Source of the DNA: Xiphydria camelus
Taxonomy: Eukaryota > Arthropoda > Insecta > Hymenoptera > Xiphydriidae
Assembly (NCBI GenBank): GCA_963678675.1
Contig: OY783193.1
Coordinates: 36,432,430 to 36,496,429 of the forward strand
Length of the DNA stretch: 64,000 nt
Direction of reading: 5' to 3'
Part shown: positions 33,441 to 45,179 of the stretch, piece after piece
Layout: every line of letters begins with the position of its first letter
Position numbering within the stretch: the first letter of the stretch is position 1
The notes under the pieces: model-generated
Told to the model about the DNA's origin: nothing
What the model saw: only the letters and a program-made list of their open reading frames with translations
The model's database searches: none
Program-made: the position numbers and the translations under genes

Positions 33441-34238
33441 GAGTTTTATAAAATTACTTTGTTACTTGAGTTATTTATTTGATTTCAATCAGGACATCTA
33501 TAAGAATTAAGAAAAATGTGTTATTTCGGATTTGAGATTTTAATTTTTCGAAAACGTATTAGTGGTTTTGAGTTCCTCGTTTTTATTTACGATAGAAGTA
33601 GTACGTACTTCTCCGCCGTTATCTTATACTTCCAAGAGACACAAAAGTCGTTCCGTTTTTTGACGGTTACGTGGCGATTGATAAGCAACATTTGTTGTCT
33701 TTTTGTGTAGAATTGATTGACTGCGGATCTAGCATGTTAAATTCAGGGGAAAATAATTATATTTCCGAGTGGAAAACATCTGAGAAAATCAGGAAATATT
33801 ATTTTAAAATTTCATTAGATATCGAGTTTTTACATAAATGTTTATTTTCGATATTATTCAGTGAATATCTACTAAAAACGAACAGCTCATAATAAATATA
33901 ACGTACTACGCTTTAGCGAGGAATATTTATTTTCAAAATATACAAGGTGATACGCTTTAGACATCTCGGTAAATATAGTTAGATTTCGTGATTGCCTTCT
34001 GTCAGGCACAGCTGAATTGGGTAACGCTGCAACCACGAAATTGAATTACTCCAAAGTACATACATATATATAAGCACGAAGCGTACACTTTGTACTTAAT
34101 GGATGCAACGTATATTGCAATATTTTTATACGTCACGGTAAGAGAAGCCGATTGTTCGACGTTTCTTTTTCTCGTTTAATATTCTTTTGGAATTAGAGCT
34201 GCGCCACTACATGGCCTTACGAATATATAACCATGATA
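33441..34238. other. Stretch without a recognised gene
   Basis: AT-rich. An ATG at 34099 opens MDATYIAIFLYVT before an ACG|GTAAGA donor-like site, too little to call an exon. Confidence 0.45.
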
Positions 34239-34402
34239 ATTAAGAGCACACTTATTATCGAATATTATTAAAGTGAAATATTATTAATTTAATTGGGTAT
34301 TATTTGGATCAAATCGTCTTCATTCGAATTGAATAAATGTGCCCCCAGGTGTATCAAAAATAACGTTTATTTCGATCAAGCAAATTTTTGTTTTCAGTGT
34401 AC
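34239..34402. repeat. Copy of the ATCGAAATAAACG MITE family
   Basis: GTATTATTTGGATCAAATCG, AATTGAATAAATGTGC and AACGTTTATTTCGATCAAGC ending TTTTTGTTTTCAGTGTA match the right part of 8375-8842. The left end is degraded. Confidence 0.75.
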
Positions 34403-34433
34403 TAATATATGCAATTCTAAATTGAGAAAATAT

Positions 34434-34672
34434 ACACTGTACAAAAAATATCTATTAAATTTAATATAAAATGGTATATAAAGCTTTTATCCAATACGTG
34501 GTTATGAAAATTGATATAAGTACCTACTCCGGTATAAAATTTATAAGAAAAATTTCATAATGAATTATATTTATTTTCATAATTATGGAAAACATTAATT
34601 TTCATAATCACGTATTGAAAAGAAGCTTCATGCACAAAAAGTATATTAAAAATACAATTTGTTTACATTGCA
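34434..34672. repeat. AATACGTG-family foldback element, copy 3
   Basis: AAAGCTTTTATCCAATACGT pairs with ACGTATTGAAAAGAAGCTTC. The inner TATAAGAAAAATTTCATAAT matches the relatives. Outer CACTGTACAAAAAATATC against ATACAATTTGTTTACATTG. Confidence 0.8.
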
Positions 34673-34889
34673 GAATAGAGTCAATAAGAACCCCATATAC
34701 TTCAGATGTTACCTAATCATCATTTTAATAAGCAAGGCTTGATTCCACCTCTCCAAATCCAAATAATCAACAGCCCACATCTACTTATTTATTTACAACA
34801 AATCGATCCGCACATTTCTCCCTTCGTGCAACTCTCACTTCGCCTATATTTATCCATACAGACTCCCAAGCGCGGTACTCCGTCTCCGT

Positions 34890-35480
34890 CATTTCTCAAT
34901 TGCGGATAATCGTGGCCTGAATGATTCTCGCGCGCGATCGGCAATTTCCAACGAATCGCCTCGCTAAACTCATCGCCGTCGGTCACGCGACTTTGCATTC
35001 GTCCGTCGTCTTTGCCCCTGCGTATAGTGCGAGCGCGTTTCGCTATGCTATCACGCGGTGCTATTTCCAAGCGGCGCTAATTCTGCCGAGGCGGATCTGG
35101 TTGATCGGAAAATCGTTTCATCCTCTGCTACACTCTCCTCGGATATACATACGCGCGAGCTGTGCGTGTTGCGGCGAATCGAAATCGGTGCAATTACTTC
35201 GACGCTCCGAGGCGACGTGATAAAGGGGAGTAGTAATGAGGATCTATCGATCTCTCTTCTAAGGCAGCCCTAAATTCGATAATTATCCAAGTGTCGCGTC
35301 ACGGTGACCGAGTTTCAATTCCAATTAGATTCGTCGCGCTAATTGCGTTCCGTTTACTAATCCACGCTAATTCCTTTCGCGGGTTCGATTCAATAATAGT
35401 TGCTAATTGCTATTTCGCGCTCTGCGAATATCTTGGATTTATGGGCGCAATAAAACCTCTTCGTCGTTCCGGCGATACTT
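34890..35480. other. CpG-rich block, no gene resolved
   Basis: Overlapping frames (34789-35070 -, 34921-35220 +, 35058-35273 +) without domains. Confidence 0.45.
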
Positions 35481-35499
35481 CAATTTGGTTCATTAAAGG

Positions 35500-35595
35500 T
35501 ACGGTAAAACAGAGTGAGCTGACCTGAGAATGTTGACCCCTCGTTGCCATGGAAAGCAATGGAAATGAGGGGCCAATTCACCCCGTTTTACCGTA
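35500..35595. mobile_element. Short palindromic element, 96 bp
   Basis: TACGGTAAAACAGAGTGAGC pairs with ATTCACCCCGTTTTACCGTA. The inner GACCCCTCGTTGCCATGG pairs with GCAATGGAAATGAGGGGCC. A nearly complete hairpin with no room for a gene. Confidence 0.87.
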
Positions 35596-35697
35596 TAAAT
35601 TGAAAAGAATCCGGATAAGGTTCCGATTTTCAGTGTATTTAAATAACACATGTGCGGCGATATTGAACAAAATTATTACACAGTAAATTAGACTGTA

Positions 35698-35984
35698 CAC
35701 CGAGTAAAATGATTTTTCGAAATGTATCAATTAATCCCAGAATGTACGGGGGAAAACATTGCAGGTAAGAAATTTAATGATAGGGCAGTTATGAACTCAA
35801 TGAAATAATATATTTTATAAAATTTATTTCTGTCACAGATATAAATTTAGTCCTATACAGTATAATATTTAATAACATTCATAACTGTTTCATTACCACA
35901 TTATTTTATTACCTGAAGTTTTTATACCATACTTTCTGGGATTAATTGCTACCTTTTGAAAAACATCCTTATTTTTTCTCAGTG
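35698..35984. mobile_element. MITE with CACCGAGTAAAAT end
   Basis: CACCGAGTAAAATGATTTTT and ATCAATTAATCCCAGAATG pair with ACTTTCTGGGATTAATTGC and CTTATTTTTTCTCAGTG. The inner TTATGAACTCAATGAAATAA pairs with ATTTAATAACATTCATAACT-type sequence. TA duplicated at 35696-35697 and 35985-35986. 287 bp. Confidence 0.9.
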
Positions 35985-36010
35985 TATATCTATAAAAAGA
36001 ATGGTGAATA

Positions 36011-36171
36011 ATTGGAAGTGTGTTGGAATCGGCCCATGTCCATTTTTGTATATTAAAATCAACTGATTCTTCGTGTTACTTTTAACACCAAAATGTGGAA
36101 TTACCACGAAGAATCAGTTGATTTAAACGTACAAAAACGGATTTATCAATTCCAACATAAAATTTCCAACT
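36011..36171. mobile_element. Palindromic element with GAATCAGTTGATTT arms
   Basis: TTGGAAGTGTGTTGGAATC and AAAATCAACTGATTCTTCGT pair with ACGAAGAATCAGTTGATTT and AATTCCAACATAAAATTTCC. About 160 bp hairpin, 27 bp after the preceding MITE. Confidence 0.85.
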
Positions 36172-36841
36172 GTGTAATAAAAACTATGAGATTCTCCTTT
36201 CAATTTTTTGCAAAATTACTTTCGTTCTCTGTTTCATTCTTATTCTTATTTCTATCGTGAACTTAGTACAGAAGCCTTCGTCCGTGAAGCCAGAATTATC
36301 GAGATAATTATCATGTTTACGACGACTCCGGAACGCTTACGGCATACGGACACCTTGGGCGATCCTTACGGAAGCGCGACGAAGCGCGCTTAACTCCCAC
36401 CTCGCTTCTCGCACTTTCCTGATTTTACGACAAAGAATCGCCATGGGGAACGAACGCGGCGTATTAAATAGTCGCAGGACGTGGGCACGTGATGTTGAAA
36501 ATAACGGTTCCCAAAGTCGGATGAAAAATCGTACATCGCGATAGCAACACCGACGCAGCGGTAAACCGGTTTTTTATCACGAACCGAGCGATCCTTTGAG
36601 ATTTTCTGACACTGAGAACTATATGGCATTCGTAGAATTTATCTATCGCGTCAGGTTTTCGAGAAAAATAAGGTTTTATGCAACATTCGGATTGAAGTAT
36701 TTCGGGTATTAAACATGACAGACTAATTTCGTAAACAAAATCGTAATAGACGTTGAAAAATTTATAAAAACTAGTCGATCTGATTGATGATCCTGCAAAA
36801 TTAAAAAAGCTGTAAAATGCAAGGTTCTAGATCTTTTCTGT

Positions 36842-37058
36842 ATATCATATGAGGCTGAGCTTACTTAACAGGAAAGAAACTTCAACCGCTATTATCTCAT
36901 CATCTATGAGGTTTTGGCTCATATTTGTATAATACTTTTTTGAAGATTATATTTTTATCTATAACAAAGTCTTATATCGATGTAGGCTAAAAGTCCATAA
37001 ATAATGAGATAATAGTAATTAAAGCTTCTTTCCTAGCGTTTAAGTTTAGCCTTATATG
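36842..37058. repeat. TTATCTC hairpin MITE, copy 8 (long form)
   Basis: TATCATATGAGGCTGAGCTT pairs with AAGTTTAGCCTTATATGGTA. The interior ATACTTTTTTGAAGATTATA and TTTTTATCTATAACAAAGTC is close to 2205-2440, making these two the best pair for a consensus. Confidence 0.87.
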
Positions 37059-37568
37059 GTATTACATATTGGTTACACTATTGTTTCAATAATTTATTGT
37101 AGTCCACTACGTGGACGAATCATCAAAATTCACAGAACAAATACTCAATTTATCGTGCGTTAAATTAAATACTTCCAGACTGATTGATTTAATTAACACT
37201 TCTCGGTGCAATGTTCGATTGACAGAATTACGCTTCGTCCCACTTAAATATCCCACGTCCGATACTCTCAATGCGGTGGTTTCATGTGGGCTTGCGTCCA
37301 AATGCACTGACGACCGAGCACACACACAGGCGTCACTTTTTTAACATAAGACAAACCCGAGACGTAAACGCGACATAGTACCTTTCCGAATGGCGCTCTC
37401 GTTATAACGAACGCAATAATTGCGGCGTAATGACGACCAGGACGTCGTCTCGAAATTTTACGAGTCGCTCTTTTTACGAATCTCTCAAGACGAATTTGTC
37501 CCAGGGTTTATTTCGCCGTTGACCTCCTTACACCCACAGTAGAATCCATACACATATATTTACGTTGG

Positions 37569-37796
37569 TATATGAAGATACAATACTTTTTCCGTATTTT
37601 TACTCGGAAATTATCCTGTTGCGAAACTTCGATACAGTGCGAATTATATTAATCATCTAGAGATGACCAATTTACAATTATTTTGATACGAAGATACTTT
37701 CCAAAATTTACTCGTAAATTATCCTTCTGTGAAATTTCAATACAGTGCCTACAAATTATACTAATCATCTAGAGATTACCAATTTGCAATTATTAT
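37569..37796. repeat. Two-copy tandem repeat, period about 115 bp
   Basis: GAAGATACAATAC at 37574 and GAAGATACTTTCC at 37690 start two units. Both contain TTTACTCG(G/T)AAATTATCC, GATACAGTGC or AATACAGTGC, ATTATA(T/C)TAATCATCTAGAG and ACCAATTT(A/G)CAATTATT. Confidence 0.87.
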
Positions 37797-37819
37797 TTGC
37801 ATTTTTAAAATTATATCGC

Positions 37820-38330
37820 TGTAATATATTAGTAATATTTCATTGATAGATCGATGATAATTTTCTTGTTCGAGTATCGCAGAATAGCTATAACGTTTCA
37901 CAGCAATAACATATTCTTTCATACAGCAATATTAGAGTTCTTCGATAACAATCATTATTTCTGCTAATGTAATAATAGTTTGCAATATTTTTATTGTTTG
38001 GCTAACGATAAATTCTTGTTCGGAAATTGGAGTATATAGTAATAATGATTTAGCAATAATATATATTTTCATATATCAATGTATCAGTGCTGCGATGGCA
38101 ATCACAATTGCTGCTAGTGCAAGCAATATTTTTGCAATATTTTTATTGTTTGGTCAACGATAATCTCTTGTTCTGGTAATAGAGTGTAGCGATAATGGTT
38201 TAGCAATAATATATTTTTGTCATATTGCAATATATCAGTGCTCTGATAACAATCACAATTGCTGCTAGAGAGTGCAATAATATTATATCTCTGCAATATT
38301 TTTCTTGCTAGTTCGACAATATTTTTTTTT
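37820..38330. repeat. Tandem repeat, three to four diverged units
   Basis: CAATAA-TATATT units start near 37904, 38054 and 38214 (periods about 150 and 160). They share CAATATTTTTATTGTTTGG, AACGATAA-TCTTGTTC, TCAGTGCT-GAT and AATCACAATTGCTGCTAG. A further diverged unit precedes them at about 37820. AT-rich, non-coding. Confidence 0.85.
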
Positions 38331-38419
38331 CCCGTGTACGAACTGGGATGCTCAGCTACTATAAACAGGAAACACGAGGGCTTAACTACGGCGCGCGTGT
38401 AAACACGATGGTCGATGAA

Positions 38420-38674
38420 TTACCGTGCCAGATCGAGTAGTGCTACCGGCCACCTATGCCGCTCGACGAGTTCACGTACGCGCGATGCGGCAGCGGCGGG
38501 CGTTTCTTTCAGTCTGAAAACCACAAGAAATTCCAGCGGTCCGCCGCCAACCAGTTCCAGTCGCGTCCAGGATTCGCGCGAGCGGCGTAGATGGTCCTCG
38601 TGGTACCGCGCATCGATGTGGGTCATCGGGTCGACAATCTCGGCGTAACATCGCCCGTGTGAGTCACGCGCGTG
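38420..38674 (-). CDS. Candidate exon or ORF, unknown product
   Basis: On the - strand the frame is open from about 38674 to the TAA at 38420. The segment from ATG 38626 reads MTHIDARYHEDHLRRSRESW and continues with LELVGGGPLEFLVVFRLKE and ends LVERHRWPVALLDLAR. The mix of charged, hydrophobic and Gly residues looks more protein-like than its neighbours. It could be a last exon, but no acceptor with a pyrimidine tract is evident upstream. CG|GTAATT at the stop could instead be a donor. Family not recognised. Confidence 0.28.
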   Translation of the reverse strand, partial: HARDSHGRCYAEIVDPMTHIDARYHEDHLRRSRESWTRLELVGGGPLEFLVVFRLKETPAAAASRVRELVERHRWPVALLDLAR

Positions 38675-39209
38675 TGTTTATTGCCCCTCGTTGCAGCCCT
38701 CGCGCGTTCCCGGTGCACTACACCAGATAACCGCATCCGAGGACTCTCGCATTTTTCCTTCCTTTTTAATCACGTCGTGCCTTCCGGGTGTTTTTTATCG
38801 TCTTTAGACGTCCAGGTCCGGACATCCAATATTTGATAGATCCTTAAACGAGCAGGATTAGCTTCCATTCATTTTTTTAATTAATCCTTATATGCATCCG
38901 TGAATATAATTTCACTCCAGTGCATGGAGTCGGGTCTCCGAGACCTGAATACAAATTGTAATATAAATTATATTTTGTTTATACAATATAATGTTCTTTT
39001 CGCGAAGAAAATAATGTTAGATATTATACATACTTTTTCACATTGAACTAAACATATTTTTATCATCGGAAAAATCAATCAACGTAAATCAATCGATCAT
39101 CAATTACGAATTATTCTATTTCTTTTTACTGCCGGGTCCCCTGCAGACCCGACCTATACGTCTAAGGGTTAAATTATTAGTGATCACACTCCTTTTTATT
39201 TATTTACGA
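38675..39209. other. Stretch without a recognised gene
   Basis: CpG-rich then AT-rich. GGAGTCGGGTCTCCGAGACC (38927-38946) is followed at 39128-39152 by GCCGGGTCCCCTGCAGACCC. Both are small GC hairpins of unknown role. Confidence 0.45.
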
Positions 39210-39430
39210 GCGATTTATACTTTCATTTGATTTTGACATTTATTTAAGTTTGAATAGTCCTAAGAGCACATTTATTCGATTCGAATGAATGTCGACTTGA
39301 TCCAAATAATACTTAAATAAATAATATTTATATACGTCTAGTCGATATTCATTCTAATCGAATAAATGTGTTCTTAGGACTATTCAAAAACAATTTTGAA
39401 TATAATGAAGCAAATATTTTTTCAGCGTAC
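39210..39430. mobile_element. ATCGAAATAAACG-family MITE, uninterrupted relative
   Basis: GAATAGTCCTAAGAGCACAT and TTATTCGATTCGAATGAATG pair with ATTCATTCTAATCGAATAAA and TGTTCTTAGGACTATTC. It shows the continuous TCCTAAGAGCACATTTATTC that is split in the copy at 8375-8842. Confidence 0.85.
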
Positions 39431-40764
39431 GTGATACGTGCATCATATATCATGCTTGTGTAGTCGCATTCTCTGAATAACTGCAGAGAGGACCACGAGC
39501 ATTTATTTTTTCTCGCGTTGAACCCACTGTCAACGCGTGGAAGATTTATAGAGCGCGCGGTCCCTGGCGCTTAGTGATTTGTCGGGATCGGGGCGGGTAT
39601 ATCGTCATTATCGGAAATTGATCCAGCGTCGATCCCTCGCCGTCGATGATGGATGTCGCGCGGAAAAACCCGTCCAAATTGGTTGTCGACGTGGACATCT
39701 CGTCCTCTATTAACGGGAGAGAAAACGATGATCCAGCTTTTGCAGCGATCTGAGTACCCTTGAAAGTTTGTCGAGAAAAAGCATATAAATTTGCTTTTCT
39801 CAAACATTTCACGCTATATCTTCCGAGGGAATTCCATGATGTAGTTCGTAAAAAAAAAGGTGTATCTCCGTTTTCTAAAACATCTCATAGCCGGACCGTG
39901 CTAACAATATGAAACATTCTACACAAAACTTTCAATATATTTTTGTCCTAGATGCCAGCATCGTAAAATTGCATGGTAGCATCTAAAACAAAAATACGCC
40001 TGCAGCAGTTATTCAGAGAAATTATGTAAAATCTTTCATATTGTCCGTATGGTCTGGTCATAAGATACTGGGGCGTCGTCATTTCAAATGGAATATTTTC
40101 TCCGTGTACCTTGCAGTAAATGATCTTGTAGTTGCCTACTGCTAGGCGCAACGAGAATCGGTACAACTGCGCCTGGGGACGGCAACCACTGAGTCCAAGA
40201 ACTCTCGAGTATAAAATGTATCACCGCGTACAATGAAAGGAGCGGAACGAGAGACTTTGTTCAGCTCTCTCTCTCTCGAGTAACATTCAGAGAATTTCCA
40301 GACTCCCGCGGGAAAAGCCATGTCCCAAAGCCCATCGGTACGTCCGGCATTACATCTCTCTCAATTATAAACGCAGCGCCGCGCGCACTTCGGATCCGTT
40401 TCGTGCATTAACCGTAATTATCCGTCGCGGATGCACCGGACGTTTCGTGGTTACCCGCGAGACGTAATGCTACTTCTGGAGTTTCCGCGGAGTGAATCTC
40501 CCGTGTCACGTCACTCTTGATGGCGGAGGAAAAGTAGGTACCCCGTAGGTTATTCACGAGTGCCCGGTGTAGACGTTATTACCGCGAGTGGGTTATACGG
40601 TGATCGTATAATGGAACAGGGAGACGACCTCCTTGTAGGCATTAAAAGTTAACGTCGGACGGCACTCGGCGTCCTCTGTAAAGTGGAAAGCCAATAGAGG
40701 AGGAGGAGGAGGAATAAAGTCTGCGAGAAATGTCATCTCGAATGTCGATTCCTTTTTCTTCCAG
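39431..40764. other. Stretch without a recognised gene
   Basis: The - strand frames 39546-39812 and 39571-39807 overlap, so neither is trusted. TATAAAA at 40210 is followed at 40320 by ATG TCC CAA AGC CCA TCG and a GTACGT donor-like site, too short to call. A (GGA)6 run lies near 40697-40713. Confidence 0.4.
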
Positions 40765-40915
40765 TGCACTGCTCGGTAAAAAATTAAGCAGTGTCAACCT
40801 TCATGGACCACTTTTGATGTTAAATAACAATGGCATAAGACTGAATGACACCAGATGTGGTATATAGGTCGATACCGGTGAAATGGAATTAAAAATTAAT
40901 ATATTATCACCTTTT
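40765..40915. repeat. Dispersed repeat, inverse of 46183-46300
   Basis: ATGTTAAATAACAATGGCAT, GACTGAATGACACCAGATG and ATAGGTCGATACCGGTGAAA are the reverse complement of the sequence at 46195-46290, with moderate divergence. Confidence 0.7.
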
Positions 40916-40952
40916 TTACTACGTAATCCAAATCATATCATGGTTACCTATT

Positions 40953-41204
40953 CAGAGAAAACTAATTAGTTGTGTCTACTAAAATTTACTTGCGGGGTCG
41001 CTAGTTATTATTTATCTTGCATCATTTAAATCTTTTTTCATTTTAATTTGACATTTCTTTCGTGCAATCATATACTATTCCACATGATTGGTAAGAAAGA
41101 GATATCAGATTTATATGTATTAAAAAATTTCATTGGTATAAATTGTTAATTACTCGCGACCCCGCAAATAACTTTCAGTAGATCTAACTAATTCTTTTTC
41201 TCTG
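40953..41204. mobile_element. CAGAGAAAA MITE, intact copy
   Basis: CAGAGAAAACTAATTAGTTG and CTTGCGGGGTCGCTAGTTA pair with TAATTACTCGCGACCCCGCA and CTAACTAATTCTTTTTCTCTG. 252 bp. A truncated relative starts at 21083. Confidence 0.88.
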
Positions 41205-43554
41205 TCGTGTAAACTCATGAGACTACACGACGTTAGTTGTTTTGCGTGACACTTTTATGATTAGTGTAAATCGTCAATTGAACAATTAGCGAGAAAACAA
41301 TGTATCTTGTTATAATCACGGTGACAGTAATTCTGTTATCAATGATATGTTTCATTGTGAATGTAACATTATTGATATTTCAAGTATTACTAATTTATTA
41401 CCGATGTTTCAAGAACAAAGAGAAAAAATCATTGAATCGAAGGATCGTTTCTTTCAACAGTAATTATAAAATAGTTCGAAGAATATTTATTTCATTCGAC
41501 GAAAGTAATATTGAAAAAAGCTCGATTATTTAATACAAATTACTGTTCTTTCGAATTAAATAAATATTCATCGAATCAAAAACAAGTAATGTCATAAATA
41601 TCGTCGAAAGGAATGATTATTGCCCCTGAGAAAAATTATTCCGCGGCATAACAATCTCTTATCGAGAATAAATTCCAATTTAATTTAAAATTTATATATT
41701 ATTATACGGAAATGCGAGGGAATTTCTCTCAGTACGAAGTTTTATTCTTTTTCTCATGTTACACGCTTCGTGTAGCTAACGTCAGATCGACTTAAAGTAC
41801 CTACTATATTACGCTTGAGATGACACAACGGATGAGTCGTCGTGAATCAAGCATTCGCTTGAAAATTACCAACAAAATGTCTATAGACGAGATAGCTCCG
41901 CGTATCTACTCCGCCGGCGAGTCTCGCGGACGCGGTGTACTCGTGTCGGTGCTTCTGCATCGATGTGTTACCGTTTTAATTCGACCTTGACTGGGGCTAA
42001 TGTCGACTAAAATTAATGCGGAAAATTCCGGACGAAGGCCGACGGACCACGGGCGAGCCAATAGCCAATGGCGCGTATCGACTGTATAATTTTGGCCAGT
42101 GTACGCGAGGGGCGGTGTCAAAGGGGGCTGCCTTTGACGTCAATCCATTGAGAAAACCACGCGTGTCTCGTTAACCGCGCCTGAACGCAATCCCCGACGC
42201 GCAATTATCGGGAGACAAATATTTTAATTCGGGCCCTCTCTACAGAGGTCTGCTTCCTTGGTTTTCCGCGCTAATGGAAAATCCGTTTTTTACCGCCGAA
42301 TGTCCGTCGACCTTCCGCGGCAGACGGCCTTTCGTCGCATTCAATTAATGCACATCGGAGAAAGGTTTGTGGTTTTTTTTCAATCAAGGCAGTCAGTCAT
42401 TTTTATTTTTAGAAGTTACCAAAAGTCATTACTTTTAATATTTCGTACTTTTGATTGAAATGGTAAATATACAATTTTTTTTTCTTAGCGTACTTACAGT
42501 ACTATAAATATGTAGATTTTTACTAAAAGTATAGCAAGAGTGTGGCAATACTTTTAGTTAATATCGACATATTTCTAGTACCGAATTTCATATATATGCC
42601 ATGATAATTCAATCTCAACACATGGATTACGAGAATGTGGTTACCATAAACTCTTCTCCGTGCAGGCGATCACAGCGCGGGAAGTTTTTAAAAAGCATCC
42701 GTAAAATTGTGTCTCTTCTCGTTTCGACCAGGACGGGTACAAATAACGAATTGGTGAGAACAAAGCGCCTTTTATACGGAATTTATCGTCCCCGTCGCGC
42801 GTTCGACTGTACGTTAGACTTGATATATCCTAACAAATCGCGCGTGCTTAAAGCATGCACCCACTCCTTAGATACCCATAATCCCCTTTTGGACTTTACG
42901 AGCGCAGTGCATTCATCGGCTCTTTCTTCGAGTCGTTAACAGCCGTTCCGCTTAACGACACTTTCAGGAACGCTATCGACGGGTAATCCTCGAAGGGGCT
43001 TCGCGTCGAGATAATAGGCGCATTCCGCGTGACCGATCGACGCGAGTAAAACGGTTTACGATGAGCCCACCGACGCTACACTGCTCGTACATCACGCGGC
43101 GTGTACGGGAGATCAAGCGTGCGTACGTCCGAAGCTGCGCGTTTACGACTCGACGCGATGCGGCTATCGAATGCCAGAAAAAACGGCATGGAGAGTGAAA
43201 CGCGTGATACGCTTGGCTGATTCGATATCGGTAGCAGTGCTCGGGAGCGGCCTGCCTTGTCGACGGTCGGCAGTGGCGAGCGCGTCGATACCTCCCCTGA
43301 ATTCTGCGTTACGACGACGTTGACTTCGCGAAAATCCCGCTCGTTCGAGATACAGCGATTCTCCATGGGCGGGATGAAGCTACCCTTCGAAGTTTGAATC
43401 TCGATAGGATTATTAAGGGTATTTTGGCTGGGGTTTGGGAAAAAGCGCCGGGGAAGTGAAACTTTGGAGTCTGGATATATATTCGGGATATATTTTTAAT
43501 TAAGGGTCGAATACCCCATTTATTAGCGTTATTAGTAGTATTTTTTAAAAAATC
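41205..43554. other. Long stretch without a recognised gene
   Basis: AT-rich to 41860, CpG-rich at 41860-42360 and 42640-43420. Open frames 42601-42939 (+) and 43076-43366 (-) lack motifs and reliable splice sites. Confidence 0.45.
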
Positions 43555-43765
43555 TTTCGGACAAAAGTTTTGATGTCGAGGGGAACTTGTGATACGTGCG
43601 GTAAATTTTTGATAACATGCGTTATTTACGAAATATGAAGTTAATCTTCAGTTTTTTAAGTAGAATTCGTCGAGACTGACAAAAAAGGTATGAGATCGAG
43701 TGACCATTCGTTGAACGGTTTATGAGATATTGTCCCTCAAAAATACGTCCTGCGACTGATATACG
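43555..43765. repeat. Dispersed repeat with TTTTGATGTCGAGGGG
   Basis: GACAAAAGTTTTGATGTCGA, GGGGAACTTGTGATACG and GCGTTATTTACGAAATATGA correspond to 52740-52830 and 61195-61240. AACGGTTTATGAGATATTG is also shared. Family unknown. Confidence 0.72.
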
Positions 43766-43772
43766 ACCTGTA

Positions 43773-43982
43773 TACTGTAAAAAAATTTGCATTATTAATA
43801 TACTTTTGTGTAAAGCTTCTTCCAATACGCCATTATGTGAAAATGAATATATTTCCTTATAAAATTTCCCTTATAAATTTCATAACAAAGTGGGTATATT
43901 AATTTTTATAAACACGTACCTATTGAATGAAAATTTTATATACAATTATATCGAATTTTTAATACAAATTGTTCTTACAGTG
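43773..43982. mobile_element. AATACGTG-family foldback element, copy 4
   Basis: ACTGTAAAAAAATTTGCATT pairs with AATACAAATTGTTCTTACAG. GTAAAGCTTCTTCCAATACG pairs with ACGTACCTATTGAATGAAAA. 210 bp. It directly follows the repeat at 43555. Confidence 0.85.
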
Positions 43983-44149
43983 TGCTTAACTTTTTTTCAC
44001 GTTTATTTACTCTTGTACTTTGACCCGTTATCGAATCTGTCACATGTCTCCCTCGACGTCAGTCAACTTTTGTCCGAAACCTTTTTTCGTAAAATAACGA
44101 GTATTGGGAATAACTGGGAGATACGAAACTTAACATTACACTCTGTACG

Positions 44150-44852
44150 CGGATGTGCATAAATCGGCGTTCGATAAACTCCAAATCTAGAGAAACGATC
44201 ACCTTCGCAACATCGATCTACCGCGGCGATTATGCAAATCATCGCTCGATAAACGACGAACGGATCGAGCAACCTCGAGGAAACACTGAGATTCTTCGCG
44301 TCGTGCTCGATCGAACCATCGTAACCGGTGCCCCCCTCGAATTGTCTCGGGAAGATTCCGAAGAGAAATGGTCTCGGGGGATTCTGGGTAGGTAGTTCGG
44401 TTCCCACAGCGCAGTCGATAGATCAAGTATACGGCGTGCGGAGGAGGAGGAGGAGAATGGTATTCCGCATGCCGAGGCGTTCCTGCGATCTTTCCCTCTG
44501 CTACTTCGCGAGTTACCCCGAGTAGAGCCGAGAGGCACGACTCGACGCACGTGAGAATCGAACTCGGACTGGTGATCGCGCGTCGCGAGCGTCGACGTTG
44601 AGAGGGGCTCGCCGATGCATCGGGCGGGGAGATGCACGCGAGTGCAGTTGACGATTCATTCGCCAGGGCGAGTCGATGAGGGTGTGGCGAGAAAATAAAA
44701 GCGAAGGAGCCTCTCCGGGTGTCTATAGAATAACGAGATCCTCGTTCCGCGTTCGGGAAGGACGAAGAGCGCACTGAGAAAAATAATTGCCGGTGACGAA
44801 GAATGTTTTCTTTAATGAAGAACGTGATATAATTATTACAAGGTCGAGCCAT
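44150..44852. other. CpG-rich block with long overlapping frames
   Basis: The longest open frame of the window lies here on the - strand (44852-44199, 217 codons). A second - frame (44637-44239) and a + frame (44153-44395) are open over the same bases. Its first part runs through a CACTGAGAAAAATAA-type transposon end at 44774. I judge it a chance frame. Confidence 0.55.
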
Positions 44853-45179
44853 AGTTTTCTTCGTACGAGAAAATATTTGATAGGCTCAAGGAATTTTTTT
44901 TCTCGCACGGGAAGAATTTCTTTTTCGGGTATTCTTGAAACAAGAGCAGGTATATTAGAATTGGAAATATAAATAAATGTAGTATAAAGATTGTGCCAGA
45001 ATCTGTGGTTATACAATATTTAAATTAAATTAATTCTATTAATTTTAATAGATTTATATCCGGAAGCCGAGAGTGGTAGTACCCACAACCATAGGTACTG
45101 AGAGCTTGTATTTTTTTTTTAAATGTTAAGTTCGACATGTTCTTGTTTCAAGAGATATTCTTTTGGCACCAGCTATTAT

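Noticed and set aside
35376..35400. GGGTTCGATTC resembling a tRNA B box
   Set aside because: No acceptor stem, anticodon arm or A box can be placed upstream.
37820..38330. Possible CRISPR-like array
   Set aside because: Units are 150-160 bp, diverged and contiguous, without short identical repeats and unique spacers. The genome is eukaryotic.
44199..44852. 217-codon - strand open frame, the longest in the window
   Set aside because: A second - frame and a + frame are open over the same CpG-rich bases, the start lies in transposon-like DNA, and the product is Ser/Arg/Pro-rich with no motif.
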